Positions 31,401-42,160 of a DNA stretch of 64,000 nucleotides are shown here, piece after piece. The position numbers and the translations under genes were made by a program. The stretch comes from Arion vulgaris (lineage: Eukaryota; Mollusca; Gastropoda; Stylommatophora; Arionidae). Position 1 is the first letter of the stretch, and each line of letters starts with the position of its first letter. The notes under the pieces are model-generated. The model did not search any database and had not been told where the DNA came from. It saw only the letters and a program-made list of their open reading frames with translations. The stretch spans positions 54,156,616-54,220,615 of the forward strand of contig CM036756.1 in NCBI GenBank assembly GCA_020796225.1, in the 5' to 3' direction.

Positions 31401-32215
31401 CTCTATCAATGCTACTCTTGTTCTTTCATCCACTCTTCTCTCTATCAATGATACTCTTGTTCTTTCATCCCTCATCTCTATCAATGTACTCTTGTTCTTT
31501 CATCCACTCATCTCTATCAATGTTACTTTGTTCTTTCATCCACTTTCTCTATCAATGTACTCTTGTTCTTCATCCATCTTCTTTCTATCAATGCTACTTC
31601 TTGTTCTTTCATCCATCATCTCTCTATCAATGCTACTATGTTTTCATCCATTCTCTCTATCAATGCTACTTTTCTTTCATCCACCCATCTCTATCAATGC
31701 TACTCTTGTTCTTTCATCACTCTTTCTCTATCAATGTTACTTTATCCTTTCATCCATCTCTCTCTATCAATGCTACTCTTGTTCTTTCATTCATCTTCTC
31801 TCTATCAATGCTACTCTTGTTCTTTCATTCCTCTTCTCTCTATCAATGCTACTCTTGTTCTTTCATCCACTCTTCTCTCTATCAATGCTACTCTTGTTCT
31901 TTCATCCACTCATCTCTCTATCAATGTTACTCTTGTTCTTTCATCCATTCTTCTCTCTATCAATGTTACTCTTGTTCTTTCATCCACTCATCTCTCTATC
32001 AATGTTACTCTTGTTCTTTCATCCACTCTTCTCTATCAATGTTACTCTTTTCTTTCATCCCTCATCTCTCTATCAATGCTACTCTTGTTCTTTCATCCAC
32101 TCTCTCTCTATCATGTTACTCTTGTTCTTTCATCCACCCATCTCTCTATCAATGTTACTCTTGTCCTTTCATCCACTCTTCTCTCTATCAATGTTACTCT
32201 TGTCCTTTCATCCAT
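28480..32215. repeat. Tandem array, 39-bp unit, polypyrimidine-rich, ~90 copies
   Basis: The unit is built from CTCTATCAATGYTACTCTTG followed by TTCTTTCATCCACTCTTCT. The period is exactly 39 bp in 30420-31480 and 31800-32210. 28480-29300 and 31490-31790 are degenerate with many deletions. Because 39 is divisible by three, all three plus-strand frames stay open and give frames up to 551 codons. These are not genes. The array starts where the LF6 LINE is truncated. Confidence 0.95.
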
Positions 32216-32400
32216 AAATATATATCTCACAGACTTCCAATTCACTAGCGCACACACACGCGTATTAGCAGTGCACTTTGGACATAGCTATTGATTATGT
32301 CTTGCTAAAAGAACATATAAACGCATACAAAATTAGATGCAATAAAAAAAGAAATGTTATATTTGTATATTCTACAACTCTAGCTCTGATACTCTCGTTT
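32216..32400. other. Short unique spacer between two arrays
   Basis: About 185 bp of AT-rich sequence with no recognised element, separating the 39-bp and 49-bp arrays. Confidence 0.6.
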
Positions 32401-33985
32401 CATTCCCACCACTGCGTACTGGAACAAAGCAAATAGGTGGTTCAACTCTCATTCCCACCACTGCGTACTGGAACAAAGCAAATAGGTGGTTCAATCTCAT
32501 TCCACCACTGCGTACTGGAACAAAGCAAATAGGTGGTTCAACTCTCATTCCCACCATTGCACTGGAACAAAGCAAAGGTGGTTCAACTTCATTCCACCAT
32601 TGCGTACTGGAACAAAGCAAATAGGTGGTTCAATCTCATTCCACCATTGCGTACTGGAACAAAGCAAATAGGTGGTTCAACTCTCATTCCCACCACTGCG
32701 TACTGGAACAAAGCAAAAGTGGTTCAATCTCATTCCCACCATTGCGTACTGGAACAAAGCAAATAGGTGGTTCAACTTCATTCCCACCACTGCGTACTGG
32801 AACAAAGCAAATAGGTGGTTCAACTCTCATTCCCACCATTGCGTACTGGAACAAAGCAAATAGGTGGTTCAACTCCATTCCCACCACTGCGTACTGGAAC
32901 AAAGCAAAAGGTGGTTCAACTCTATTCCCACCATTGCTACTGGAACAAAGCAAATAGGTGGTTCAACCTCATTCCTCACCATTGCGTACTGGAACAAAGC
33001 AAATAGGTGGTTCAACTCTCATTCCCACCATTGCGTACTGGAACAAAGCAAATAGGTGGTTCAACTCTCATTCCCACCACTGCGTACTGGAACAAAGCAA
33101 ATAGGTGGTTCAACTCTCATTCCCACCACTGCGTACTGGAACAAAGCAAATAGGTGGTTCAACTCTCATTCCCACCATTGCGTACTGAACAAGCAAATAG
33201 GTGGTTCAACTCTATTCCCACCATTGCGTACTGAACAAAGCAAATAGGTGTTCAACTTCATTCCCACCATTGCGTACTGGAACAAAGCAAATAGGTGGTT
33301 CAACTCTCATTCCCACCATTGCGTACTGGAACAAAGCAAATAGGTGGTTCAACTCTCATTCCCACCATTGCGTACTGAAAAAGCAAATAGGTGGTTCAAC
33401 TCTCATTCCCACCATTGCGTACTGGAACAAAGCAAATAGGTGGTTCAACTCTCATTCCCACCATTGCGTACTGGAACAAAGCAAATAGGTGGTTCAACTC
33501 TCATTCCCACCATTGCGTACTGGAACAAAGCAAATAGGTGGTTCAACTCATTCCCACCATTGCGTACTGGAACAAAGCAATAGGTGGTTCAACTCTATTC
33601 CACCATTGCGTACTGGAACAAAGCAAATAGGTGGTTCAACTCTCATTCCCACCATTGCGTACTGGAACAAAGCAAATAGGTGGTTCAACTCTCATTCCCA
33701 CCATTGCGTACTGGAACAAAGCAAATAGGTGGTTCAACCTCATTCCACCATTGCGTACTGGAACAAAGCAAATAGGTGGTTCAACTCTCATTCCCACCAT
33801 TGCGTACTGGAACAAAGCAAATAGGTGGTTCAACTCTCATTCCCACCATTGCGTACTGGAACAAAGCAAATAGGTGGTTCAACTCTCATTCCCACCATTG
33901 CGTACTGGAACAAAGCAAATAGGTGGTTCAACTCTCATTCCCACCACTGCGTACTGGAACAAAGCAAATAGGTGGTTCAACTCTG
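32400..33985. repeat. Tandem array, 49-bp unit, ~32 copies
   Basis: Units contain GGTGGTTCAACTCTCATTCC followed by CACCAYTGCGTACTGGAACA AAGCAAATA. The period is 49 bp with one-base deletions scattered through copies. The C/T variant (CACCACTGC versus CACCATTGC) is common at both edges while the interior is nearly all CACCATTGC. Open frames on both strands are periodic. Confidence 0.96.
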
Positions 33986-34299
33986 TATTCTCTAGAAGTA
34001 CTAATGAACTAATGCAGCAGACCCGTAGGGAATGTGTGCTGTTTCGCGATCAGATCAGCAAACACGGTTGACAAAATAGAAGATAAAGAACAAAAGTAAT
34101 GAGTACAATATATTCGGTTTCCTCGTTGATCCTGAAAAGGGTAGTTATTACATTCTGGTGTAGTTTACATCGAGAATGCCATATTTAATACTTTACTCCT
34201 AACATTTCTTTCCTACATGATATTTTAAAACCGGCATTGCCTTTCCTTTTTACTGGGTTTATCGTTGTATGGATACAACAAGTTACTAAAACCATCACT

Positions 34300-34565
34300 G
34301 TGGAATAGATTGACCCGCCCGTGAGGTGCCGTGGCCCACAAAGGAAGCAAAGAATAGTACCACTTCGACCTACAAGGCATGTCGTAAGAGGCGACTGATG
34401 TATGACCTAGGGAAGCTACCCTAGTACCAACAAATCTCGCAGAAATCAGATGTGCTGGCCTACTTGTAGGGAATAACTGACACAACGTACAATCGCTATT
34501 AGGCTCAAATCACATACAAATGACACAGAGTGGTCGATATGGAGCGTTCAAAGAAGAAGAAGAAT
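34300..34565 (+). mobile_element. SINE SS2 copy with (GAA)n tail
   Basis: Starts near CCGCCCGTGAGGTGCCGTGG, then AAGCAAAGAATAGTACCACT, the core GCATGTCGTAAGAGGCGACT (34378-34397), GGGAAGCTACCCTAGTA, AAATCAGATGTGCTGGCCTA, ATAACTGACACAACGTA, AGAGTGGTCGATATGGAGCG and an AAGAAGAAGAAGAA tail. Other copies: 47285, 55255 and 61280. Confidence 0.87.
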
Positions 34566-34604
34566 TGATTGACAGAAATGTGGATCTGCCTGTGGAAGAA
34601 ACCT

Positions 34605-34705
34605 AACGTGAACACAACGTACTCCCGTTCTCGGCGCTAACCATACAGTAACCAATGAGTGGTTAACTTGGTTGATAAGAACAAACGCAAATAAAAAGAA
34701 AAGAT
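34605..34705 (+). mobile_element. Dispersed repeat fragment (second copy of 25240-25375)
   Basis: Shares CGTACTC-CGTTCTCGGCGC and GGTTAACTTGGTTGATAAGA ACAAACGCAAA with 25265-25345. Confidence 0.55.
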
Positions 34706-34914
34706 CAAAAGGGGATAGAGTTCTGACCACTTCTGGCTTGTTACATTGAATTTGACTTGTCGTCTCCCTGTGTTTCAGTCCCGTATTGTTAATGTAAAAG
34801 TTATACCTTCTAATGTCATTGCAACTTTTGTTCAATCATGGAAATGTGTCTTTATTGGTTATGTGAGGGAGTATTGAACAAGGATGTACACGTAATTACA
34901 TCTTCATGCTCTGG

Positions 34915-35232
34915 ACAAATTATTTTTAAGAAATCGTCAAAGAAATATTGAAGAATCTTCAACGAACAAAATTAATGGATTCATTACATTCAATATATTG
35001 TATCCATTAATTACATTCAATATATTGTATCCATTAATTACATTCAATATATTGTATCCATTCATTACATTCAATATATTGTATCCATTCATTACATTCA
35101 ATATATTGTATCCATTCATTACATTCAATATATTGTATCCATTCATTACATTCAATATATTGTATCCATTAATTTTGTTCGCTGCAATTCTTTAATATTT
35201 CTTTGACGTTTTCTTCAAGAATATTTTTGTAA
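34915..35232. mobile_element. TIR-flanked minisatellite element
   Basis: The left flank 34915-34980 (CGTCAAAGAAATATTGAAGA then CGAACAAAATTAATGGAT) is the reverse complement of the right flank 35164-35230 (ATTAATTTTGTTCG then TTTAATATTTCTTTGACG), giving ~65-bp inverted repeats. Between them are seven copies of a 27-bp unit. The arrangement resembles a foldback/MITE-like element with an internal tandem repeat. No flanking target duplication is obvious. Confidence 0.7.
34981..35172. repeat. Tandem array, 27-bp unit, 7 copies
   Basis: ATTACATTCAATATATTGTA TCCATTM at 27-bp spacing. The unit contains the palindrome CAATATATTG. ATTAATT units sit at the edges and ATTCATT units inside. Both strands are open, giving short periodic frames. 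Confidence 0.95.
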
Positions 35233-35324
35233 AATAAAAGGTTTAAAAGCAAAGAACTGCATTCATTATACTGTGATTTACCATATGGATCGGTCCCACT
35301 TTGCCAAAATGACCTATATCTGCT

Positions 35325-35450
35325 CAGAATATTGTACAAAGCACTAACTCCGTAGCTCTAACAACAGTTATAGGGATCTCCAAAAAATACACCCGTGAAC
35401 TGAAGGAGAGTCGCTGACTACGAAGAGAAACTTTGAGGTTCGAGGCTATC
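35325..35450 (-). mobile_element. Diverged SINE SA copy
   Basis: Own orientation: TTCAGTTCACGGGTGTATTT, TTTGGAGATCCCTATAACTG, AGCTACGGAGTTAGTGCTTT and GTACAATATTCTGAG. The tRNA-like head is too diverged to recognise. The 24-bp array lies on its head side. Confidence 0.7.
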
Positions 35451-36145
35451 GTGGTCAATAGTTCTAGGTGTAGCGTGGCCAATAGTTCTAGGTGTAGCGT
35501 GGTCAATAGTTCTAGGTGTAGCGTGGTCAATAGTTCTGGTGTGTGGCCATGTTCTAGGTGTAGCGTGGTCAATAGTTCTAGGTGTAGCGTGGCCAATAGT
35601 TCTAGGTGTAGCGTGGTCAATAGTTCTAGGTGTAGCGTGGCCAATAGTTCTAGGTGTAGCGTGGTCAATAGTTCTAGGTGTAGCGTGGTCAATAGTTCTA
35701 GGTGTAGCGTAACCAATAGTTCTAGGTGTAGCGTGGTCAATAGTTCTAGGTGTAGCGTGGTCAATAGTTCTAGGTGTAGCTTGGCCAATAGTTCTAGGTG
35801 TAGCGTGGCCAATAGTTCTAGGTGTAGCGTGGTCAATAGTTCTAGGTGTAGCGTGGTCAATAGTTCTAGGTGTAGCGTAACCAATAGTTCTAGGTGTAGC
35901 GTGGTCAATAGTTCTAGGTGTAGCGTGGTCAATAGTTCTAGGTGTAGCTTGGCCAATAGTTCTAGGTGTAGCGTGGCCAATAGTTCTAGGTGTAGCGTAG
36001 CCAATAGTTCTAGGTGTAGCGTGGTCAATAGTTCTAGGTGTAGCGTGGTCAATAATTCTAGGTGTAGCGTGGCCAATAGTTCTAGGTGTAGCGTGGTCAA
36101 TAGTTCTAGGTGTAGCGTGGTCAATAGTTCTAGGTGTTCCCACTG
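35437..36145. repeat. Tandem array, 24-bp unit, ~29 copies
   Basis: The unit GGTCAATAGTTCTAGGTGTA GCGT has variants GGCC, AACC and CTTG at fixed positions, and runs of variant units are repeated as blocks (35700-35830 resembles 35875-36000). With a 24-bp period, three frames stay open over 246-266 codons on both strands, which is not coding evidence. Confidence 0.96.
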
Positions 36146-36214
36146 TACGTGGCAAGGCTACAGAAGATATTAATCTTTTAGTTTGCAATCTAAGTTACAT
36201 GTATCTCTGAAGTC

Positions 36215-36310
36215 GTAGTAAGGCTTACTTGAATGACGAAGGACACTGGTGATAAGAATAGCTGTGGCAGCCGGCATCATAAGACCGTCTAGCTCTGACG
36301 AAAATTCTTG
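36215..36310 (+). mobile_element. Possible SG-related fragment
   Basis: GGCTTACTTGAATGACGAAG GACACTGGTGATAA resembles the start of SG (GGACACTGATAA at 13453). The rest diverges. Confidence 0.4.
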
Positions 36311-36346
36311 TTCAAAAAGGGTGGTTTGTGTATGTGCTTGATAGAA

Positions 36347-36440
36347 CACTGTGAGCTATTTTGCAATTTTACTCAATTCTATGAATCGATGGTTATTTAT
36401 TGATGAAAAGTGTTAATAATACTAATATTCCTGATTGTTA
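36347..36440 (+). mobile_element. Dispersed repeat shared with 27006-27095
   Basis: GTGAGCTATTTTGCAATTTT ACTCAATTC and GGTTATTTATTGATGAAAAG match the minus strand of 27006-27095. Confidence 0.6.
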
Positions 36441-36444
36441 AACT

Positions 36445-36690
36445 GAACTTGTAACATAATATAGCCTAGATTTAGCATATTGTATTGTTTTTACAATATA
36501 GCCTAGATTTAGCATATTGTATTGTTTTTACCATGAATTTGTCTTTATACAGCAATACTGAAATACTTAGATCACTTATACAACAATACTGAAATACTTG
36601 TAACACATAATATAGCCTAGATTTAGCATATTGTATTGTTTTTACAATGAATTTGTCTTTATACAGCAATACTGAAATGCTCGGATCACG
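36445..36690. repeat. Direct duplications, ~40 bp and ~150 bp
   Basis: ATATAGCCTAGATTTAGCAT ATTGTATTGTTTTTAC occurs three times (36460, 36497 and 36610), and GAATTTGTCTTTATACAGCA ATACTGAAAT twice (36534 and 36652). Confidence 0.9.
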
Positions 36691-36754
36691 CGATGGTTGT
36701 GTTCTTATTACCTAGATTTTTACATGAACCCGCCAACCATATATTATAGGAGGT

Positions 36755-36850
36755 CAGGAAAACAAACCTTCATACAAAAATCAGTCAAAGACGCCATATT
36801 ACTCGCCATAACTAGCCTGAATTCATAGCGGGCGAACGACAAAAAACAAA
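36755..36850 (+). mobile_element. SG dispersed repeat copy
   Basis: AAACAAACCTTCATACAAAA ATCAGTCAAAGACGCCATAT, CCTGAATTCATAGCGGGCGA ACGA: same order as 13470-13555. Confidence 0.65.
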
Positions 36851-37069
36851 ATCTAACACCCTTCAGATCGCAAGGCAAACGACTTTACCCTTTTGTCCCA
36901 CAGACCCATAATTACATTGGAAAGTCTTTAAGTGTAACCGATAATGGAAAGGTAATTCTTAGTACACGGTGCTGAGATGCATAGAAGTTTGTTTAAGGTC
37001 TGTAACACGCTAGTTTAAAAACCTTGCTTCAACGTCTGCTATCATGATACCATTTTGATTTGGTTAAGG
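36851..37069. other. No clear feature
   Basis: A short tRNA-head-like stretch (CAGATCGCAAGGCAAACGAC, 36865) is the only landmark. Confidence 0.45.
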
Positions 37070-37280
37070 AAGTATGGATCAATATGATCATCTTCTTTTC
37101 TTTAATCCTGGGTTGGCTCACAGTGTCCGGTGAAGGATATATTTATAGAACGGGTTATTGTATGTGCTTTGTTCATGGTGTCTTTTAATGCCTCTGTTAT
37201 TTCTGTTGTCCACCTTTTTCGAAAGTTTTTTTGGTCGTGTTTGGTTATTAGTTATTGTTTAATGAACTGACATCACTCCG
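37070..37280 (-). mobile_element. LF3 LINE 3' end fragment (diverged)
   Basis: CTTCTTTTCTTTAATCCTGG, GGTGTCTTTTAATGCCTCTG TTATTTCTG and CCACCTTTTTCGAAAG align with 12430-12660 and 18480-18510. Boundaries are uncertain. Confidence 0.5.
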
Positions 37281-37449
37281 GGCAGACCCATAGGTGCTCA
37301 GTCTCCGTCAACAGATTTCAAATGGTATTGCATACTGTAGAGCCAGGTGCAGAACATAGCACGTTGACCAGAAACCGAAACCAGCACATGCTATTTAATA
37401 ACAACATGAACAAAATTGAAGAACAACATATTCCATGTTGAAGGTCTCA

Positions 37450-40290
37450 ATCGTGAAGTACTTTAGAAGTTTGTCTATCAGTAGTTTAGAAGTTTGTCTA
37501 TCAGTAGTTTAGAAGTTTGTCTATCAGTAGTTTAGAAGTTTGCCTATCAGTAGTTTAGAAGTTTGCCTATCAGTAGTTAAAGAGTTTGTCTATCAGTAGT
37601 TTAGAAGTTTGTCTATCAGTAGTTTAGAAGTTTGCCTATCAGTAGTGTTAGAAATTTGTCTATCAGTAGTTTAGAAGTTTGCCTATCAGTAGTTTAGAAG
37701 TTTGCCTATCAGTAGTTTAGAAGTTTACCTATCAGTAGTTTAGAAGTTTGCCTATCAGTAGTTTAGAAGTTTGTCTATCAGTAGTTTAGAAGTTTGTCTA
37801 TCAGTAGTTTAGAGTTTGTCTATCAGTAGTTTAGAAGTTTGTCTATCAGTAGTTTAGAAGTTTACCTATCAGTAGTTTAGAAGTTTGCCTATCAGTAGTT
37901 TTAGAAGTTTGTCTATCAGTAGTTTAGTACAGTGTTTGCCTATCAGTAGTTTAGAAGTTTGTCTATCAGTAGTTTAGAAGTTTGCCTATCAGTAGTTTAG
38001 AGTTTGCCTATCAGTAGTTTAGAAGTTTGTCTATCAGTAGTGTAGAAGTTTGCTATCAGTAGTGTTAGAAGTTTGCCTATCAGTAGTGTTAGAAGTTTGT
38101 CTATCAGTAGTTTAGAAGTTTGTCTATCAGTAGTTTAGAAGTTTGCCTATCAGTAGTTTAGAAGTTTACTATCAGTAGTTTAGAAGTTTGCTATCAGTAG
38201 TTTGAAGTTTGTCCTATCAGTAGTTTAGAAGTTTACCTATCAGTAGTTTAGAAGTTTGTCCCATCAGTAGTTTAGAAGTTTGTCTATCAGTAGTTTAGAG
38301 TTTGTCTATCAGTAGTTTAGAGTTTGTCTATCAGTAGTTTAGAAGTTTGTCTATCAGTAGTTTAGAAGTTTGTCTATCAGTAGTTTAGAAGTTTGTCTAT
38401 CAGTAGTTTAGAAGTTTGTCTATCAGAGTTTGAAATTTGCTATCAGTAGTTTAGAAGTTTGTCTATCAGTAGTGTTAGAAGTTTGTCTATCAGTAGTTTA
38501 GAAGTTTGCCTATCAGTAGTTTAGAAGTTTGTCTATCAGTAGTGTTAGGAGTTTGTCTATCAGTAGTTTAGAAGTTTGTCTATCAGTAGTTTAGAAGTTT
38601 GTCTATCAGTAGTTTAGAGTTTGTCTATCAGTAGTTTAGAAGTTTGTCTATCAGTAGTTTAGAAGTTTGCCTATCAGTAGTTTAGAAGTTTGTCTATCAG
38701 TAGTTTAGAAATTTGTCTATCAGTAGTTTAGAAGTTTGTCTATCAGTAGTTTAGAAGTTTGTCTATCAGTAGTGTTAGAAGTTTGTCTATAAGTAGTTTA
38801 GAAATTTGTCTATCAGTAGTTTAGAAGTTTGTCTATCAGTAGTTTAGAAGTTTGTCTATCAGTAGTTTAGAAGTTTGTCTATCAGTAGTTTAGAAAATTG
38901 CCTATCAGTAGTTTAGAAGTTTGTCTATCAGTAGTTTAGAAGTTTGTCTATCAGTAGTTTAGAAGTTTGTCTATCAGTAGTTTAGAAGTTTGCCTATCAG
39001 TAGTTTATAAATTTGTCTATCAGTAGTTTAGAAGTTTGTCTATCAGTAGTTTAGAATTTTGTCTATCAGTAGTTTAGAAGTTTGTCTATCAGTAGTGTTA
39101 GAAGTTTGTCTATCAGTAGTTTAGAAGTTTGTCTATCAGTAGTTTAGAATTTTGTCTATCAGTAGTTTAGAAGTTTACCTATCAGTAGTTTAGAAGTTTG
39201 TCTATCAGTAGTTTAGAAGTTTGTCTATCAGTAGTTTAGAAGTTTGTCTATCAGTAGTTTAGAAGTTTACTACAGTAGTTTAGAAGTTTGTCTATCAGTA
39301 GTTTAGAAGTTTGTCTATCAGTAGTTTATAAGTTTGTCTATCAGTAGTTTAGAAGTTTGTCTATCAGTAGTTTAGAAGTTTGTCTATCAGTAGTTTAGAA
39401 GTTTGTCTATCAGTAGTTTATAAGTTTGTCTATCAGTAGTTTAGAAGTTTGTCTATCAGTAGTTTGAGTTTGCTCTATCAGTAGTTTAGAAGTTTGTCTA
39501 TCAGTAGTTTAGAAGTTTGTCTATCAGTAGTTTAGAAGTTTGTCTATCAGTAGTTTAGAAGTTTGTCTATCAGTAGTTTAGAAGTTTGTCTATCAGTAGT
39601 TTAGAAGTTTGTCTATCAGTAGTTTAGAAGTTTGTCTATCAGTAGTTTAGAAGTTTGTCTATCAGTAGTTTATAAGTTTGTCTATCAGTAGTTTAGAAGT
39701 TTGTCTATCAGTAGTTTAGAAGTTTGTCTATCAGTAGTTTAGAAGTTTTCCTATCAGTAGTTTAGAAGTTTGTCTATCAGTAGTTTAGAAGTTTGTCTAT
39801 CAGTAGTGTTAGAAGTTTGTCTATCAGTAGTTTAGAAGTTTGTCTATCAGTAGTTTAGAAGTTTGTCTATCAGTAGTTTAGAAGTTTGTCTATCAGTAGT
39901 GTTAGAAGTTTGTCTAACGGTAGTTTAGAAGTTTGTCTATCAGTAGTTTAGAAGTTTGTCTATCAGTAGTTTAGAAGTTTGTCTATCAGTAGTTTAGAAG
40001 TTTGTCTATCAGTAGTTTAGAAGTTTGTCTATCAGTAGTTTAGAAGTTTGTCTATCAGTAGTTTAGAAGTTTGTCTATCAGTAGTTTAGAAGTTTACCTA
40101 TCAGTAGTTTAGAAGTTTGCCTATCAGTAGTTTTGAAGTTTGCCTATCAGTAGTTTAGAAGTTTGTCTATCAGTAGTTTAGAAGTTTGTCTATCAGTAGT
40201 TTAGATTTGCTATCAGAGTTTGAAGTTTGTCATCAGTAGTTTAGAAGTTTGTCTATCAGTAGTTTGAGTTTGTCTCACAGTAGTTTAGAA
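37450..40290 (+). repeat. Tandem array, 23-bp unit, ~123 copies, SINE-head-derived
   Basis: The unit AGTAGTTTAGAAGTTTGTCT ATC (with common GCCT/ACCT variants) repeats at 23 bp over 2.8 kb. The GCCT version matches the SA tRNA-like head segment AGTGGTTAAGCCGTTTGCCT GTC at 18 of 23 positions without gaps. The array ends just 5' of an SA SINE body at 40310 that lacks its own head. Sporadic GTGTTAG insertions and one-base deletions occur throughout. Confidence 0.95.
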
Positions 40291-40309
40291 GTCTGAAGCA
40301 TGTAGGGTC

Positions 40310-40470
40310 TCAATAGGAACAAATCACAGGCAATATTTTGAGTCTATGGATTGTTGCTGAGTTAGAGTTCGTGCTTTGTGCAGTCTCAGCAGTTCAACTA
40401 ATGGACTGAGCCTGTATAGAGATCAGGTGCAATGAAGCCAATTCTTCGTCTCTAGACAATGTTTGTACTC
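40310..40470 (+). mobile_element. SINE SA copy, head replaced by the 23-bp array
   Basis: GAGTCTATGGATTGTTGCTG, AGTTCGTGCTTTGTGCAGTC, GACTGAGCCTGTATAGAGAT and the SINE 3' end GGTGCAATGAAGCCAATTCT TCGTCTCTAG. The 3' end runs straight into the 75-bp array and the 5' side abuts the 23-bp array, so both ends of the SINE are embedded in tandem repeats. Confidence 0.78.
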
Positions 40471-41118
40471 CAGTGTACCTGCTATATAGATATCAAATCA
40501 GGTGCAATGAAGCCAATTCTTCGTCTCTAGACAATGTTTGTACTCCTGTGTACCTGCTATATAGATATCAAATCAGGTGCAATGAAGCCAATTCTTCGTC
40601 TCTAGACAATGTTTGTACTCCAGTGTACCTGCTATATAGATATCAAATCAGGTGCAATGAAGCCAATTCTTCGTCTCTAGACAATGTTTGTACTCCAGTG
40701 TACCTGCTAAATAGATATCAAATCAGGTGCAATGAAGCCAATTCTTCGTCTCTAGACAATGTTTGTACTCCAGTGTACCTGCTATATAGATATCAAATCA
40801 GGTGCAATGAAGCCAATTCTTCGTCTCTAGACAATGTTTGTACTCCAGTGTACCTGCTATATAGATATCAAATCAGGTGCAATGAAGCCAATTCTTCGTC
40901 TCTAGACAATGTTTGTACTCCAGTGTACCTGCTATATAGATATCAAATCAGGTGCAATGAAGCCAATTCTTCGTCTCTAGACAATGTTTGTACTCCAGTG
41001 TACCTGCTATATAGATATCAAATCAGGTGCAATGAAGCCAATTCTTCGTCTCTAGACAATGTTTGTACTCCAGTGTACCTGCTATATAGATATCAAATCA
41101 GGTGCAATGGTTTTCGTC
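40430..41118 (+). repeat. 75-bp tandem array containing the SA SINE 3' end, ~9 copies
   Basis: Each 75-bp unit holds GGTGCAATGAAGCCAATTCT TCGTCTCTAG (SINE 3' end) followed by ACAATGTTTGTACTCCAGTG TACCTGCTATATAGATATCA. Copies are nearly identical. The 225-codon open frame (period 25 residues) is an artefact of 75 being divisible by three. Confidence 0.96.
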
Positions 41119-41868
41119 TAGACAAGTTACCCAGTGTACCTGCTATATAGACAATGTTTGTACTCCAGTGTACCTGCTATATAGACAATGTTTGTACTCC
41201 AGTGTACCTGCTATATAGACAATGTTTGTACTCCAGTGTACCTGCTATATAGACAATGTTTGTACTCCAGTGTACCTGCTATATAGACAATGTTTGTACT
41301 CCAGTGTACCTGCTATATAGACAATGTTTGTACTCCAGTGTACCTGCTATATAGACAATGTTTGTACTCCAGTGTACCTGCTATATAGACAATGTTTGTA
41401 CTCCAGTGTACCTGCTATATAGACAATGTTTGTACTCCAGTGTACCTGCTATATAGACAATGTTTGTACTCCAGTGTACCTGCTATATAGACAATGTTTG
41501 TACTCCAGTGTACCTGCTATATAGACAATGTTTGTACTCCAGTGTACCTGCTATATAGACAATGTTTGTACTCCAGTGTACCTGCTATATAGACAATGTT
41601 TGTACTCCAGTGTACCTGCTATATAGACAATGTTTGTACTCCAGTGTACCTGCTATATAGACAATGTTTGTACTCAGTGTACCTAGCTTATAGACAATGT
41701 TTGTACTCAGTGTACCTGCTATATAGACAATGTTTGTACTCCAGTTATCGCTGCTATATAGACAATGTTTGTACTCAGTGTACCTGCTATATAGACAATG
41801 TTTGTATCAGTGTACCTGCTATATAGACAATGTTTGTACTCCAGTGTACCTGCTATATAGATATCATA
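41119..41868 (+). repeat. 34-bp tandem array, sub-unit of the 75-bp array, ~22 copies
   Basis: ACAATGTTTGTACTCCAGTG TACCTGCTATATAG at 34 bp. This is the 75-bp unit with the SINE 3' end and GATATCAAA segment removed. Copies are almost perfect until 41665, then acquire deletions. The last copy continues into GATATCATAATGAAAC. Confidence 0.96.
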
Positions 41869-41934
41869 ATGAAACTGTTGATCCCAATATCTTTGGTTGC
41901 CTAACTTTGGATGATGCCATAAAGATTATTTGTC

Positions 41935-42160
41935 TTCCGGAAATGAAACTTAAAATCGGGACATATCCTTTACAGCACTTCACCATTAACCACAGTCAAC
42001 GAGTCGTCGATTTTCTAGGCACCACTTATACGTTCGGTAGTTTGCCATTACTTTCTGATCGGTGTGGTCTGTGTTTCCGTTCGTAAAAATCCACGCGAAC
42101 AAAGTTTCTTCCAAACTGCCTGTCGTGAATTTGAATTTGTCCTCTAGGGTTCGATAAATG
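41935..42160 (-). mobile_element. SINE ST copy
   Basis: GGGACATATCCTTTACAGCA, CATTAACCACAGTCAACGAG, TTCTAGGCACCACTTATACG and GGTAGTTTGCCATTACTTTC match 26765-26870 in the same orientation. The head region (CCGTTCGTAAAAATCCACGC onward) is diverged. Confidence 0.78.

Noticed and set aside
29280..32248. Plus-strand open frames of 215-551 codons, all three frames
   Set aside because: A 39-bp repeat lacking stops gives long overlapping frames in every phase. Simultaneous openness of all phases argues against a gene.
35437..36145. 24-bp array as a SINE-head derivative
   Set aside because: It lies on the head side of an SA copy, like the proven cases, but its unit does not match the SA head on either strand.
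35324..36188. Open frames of 246-266 codons on both strands
   Set aside because: Periodic translation of a 24-bp array.
37450..40290. CRISPR array
   Set aside because: The 23-bp repeats are directly adjacent without unique spacers, and the context is eukaryotic retroelements. The same applies to the 27-, 31- and 33-bp arrays.
40473..41150. 225-codon plus-strand repeat protein
   Set aside because: A 75-bp array unit that contains a SINE 3' end; no coding evidence.
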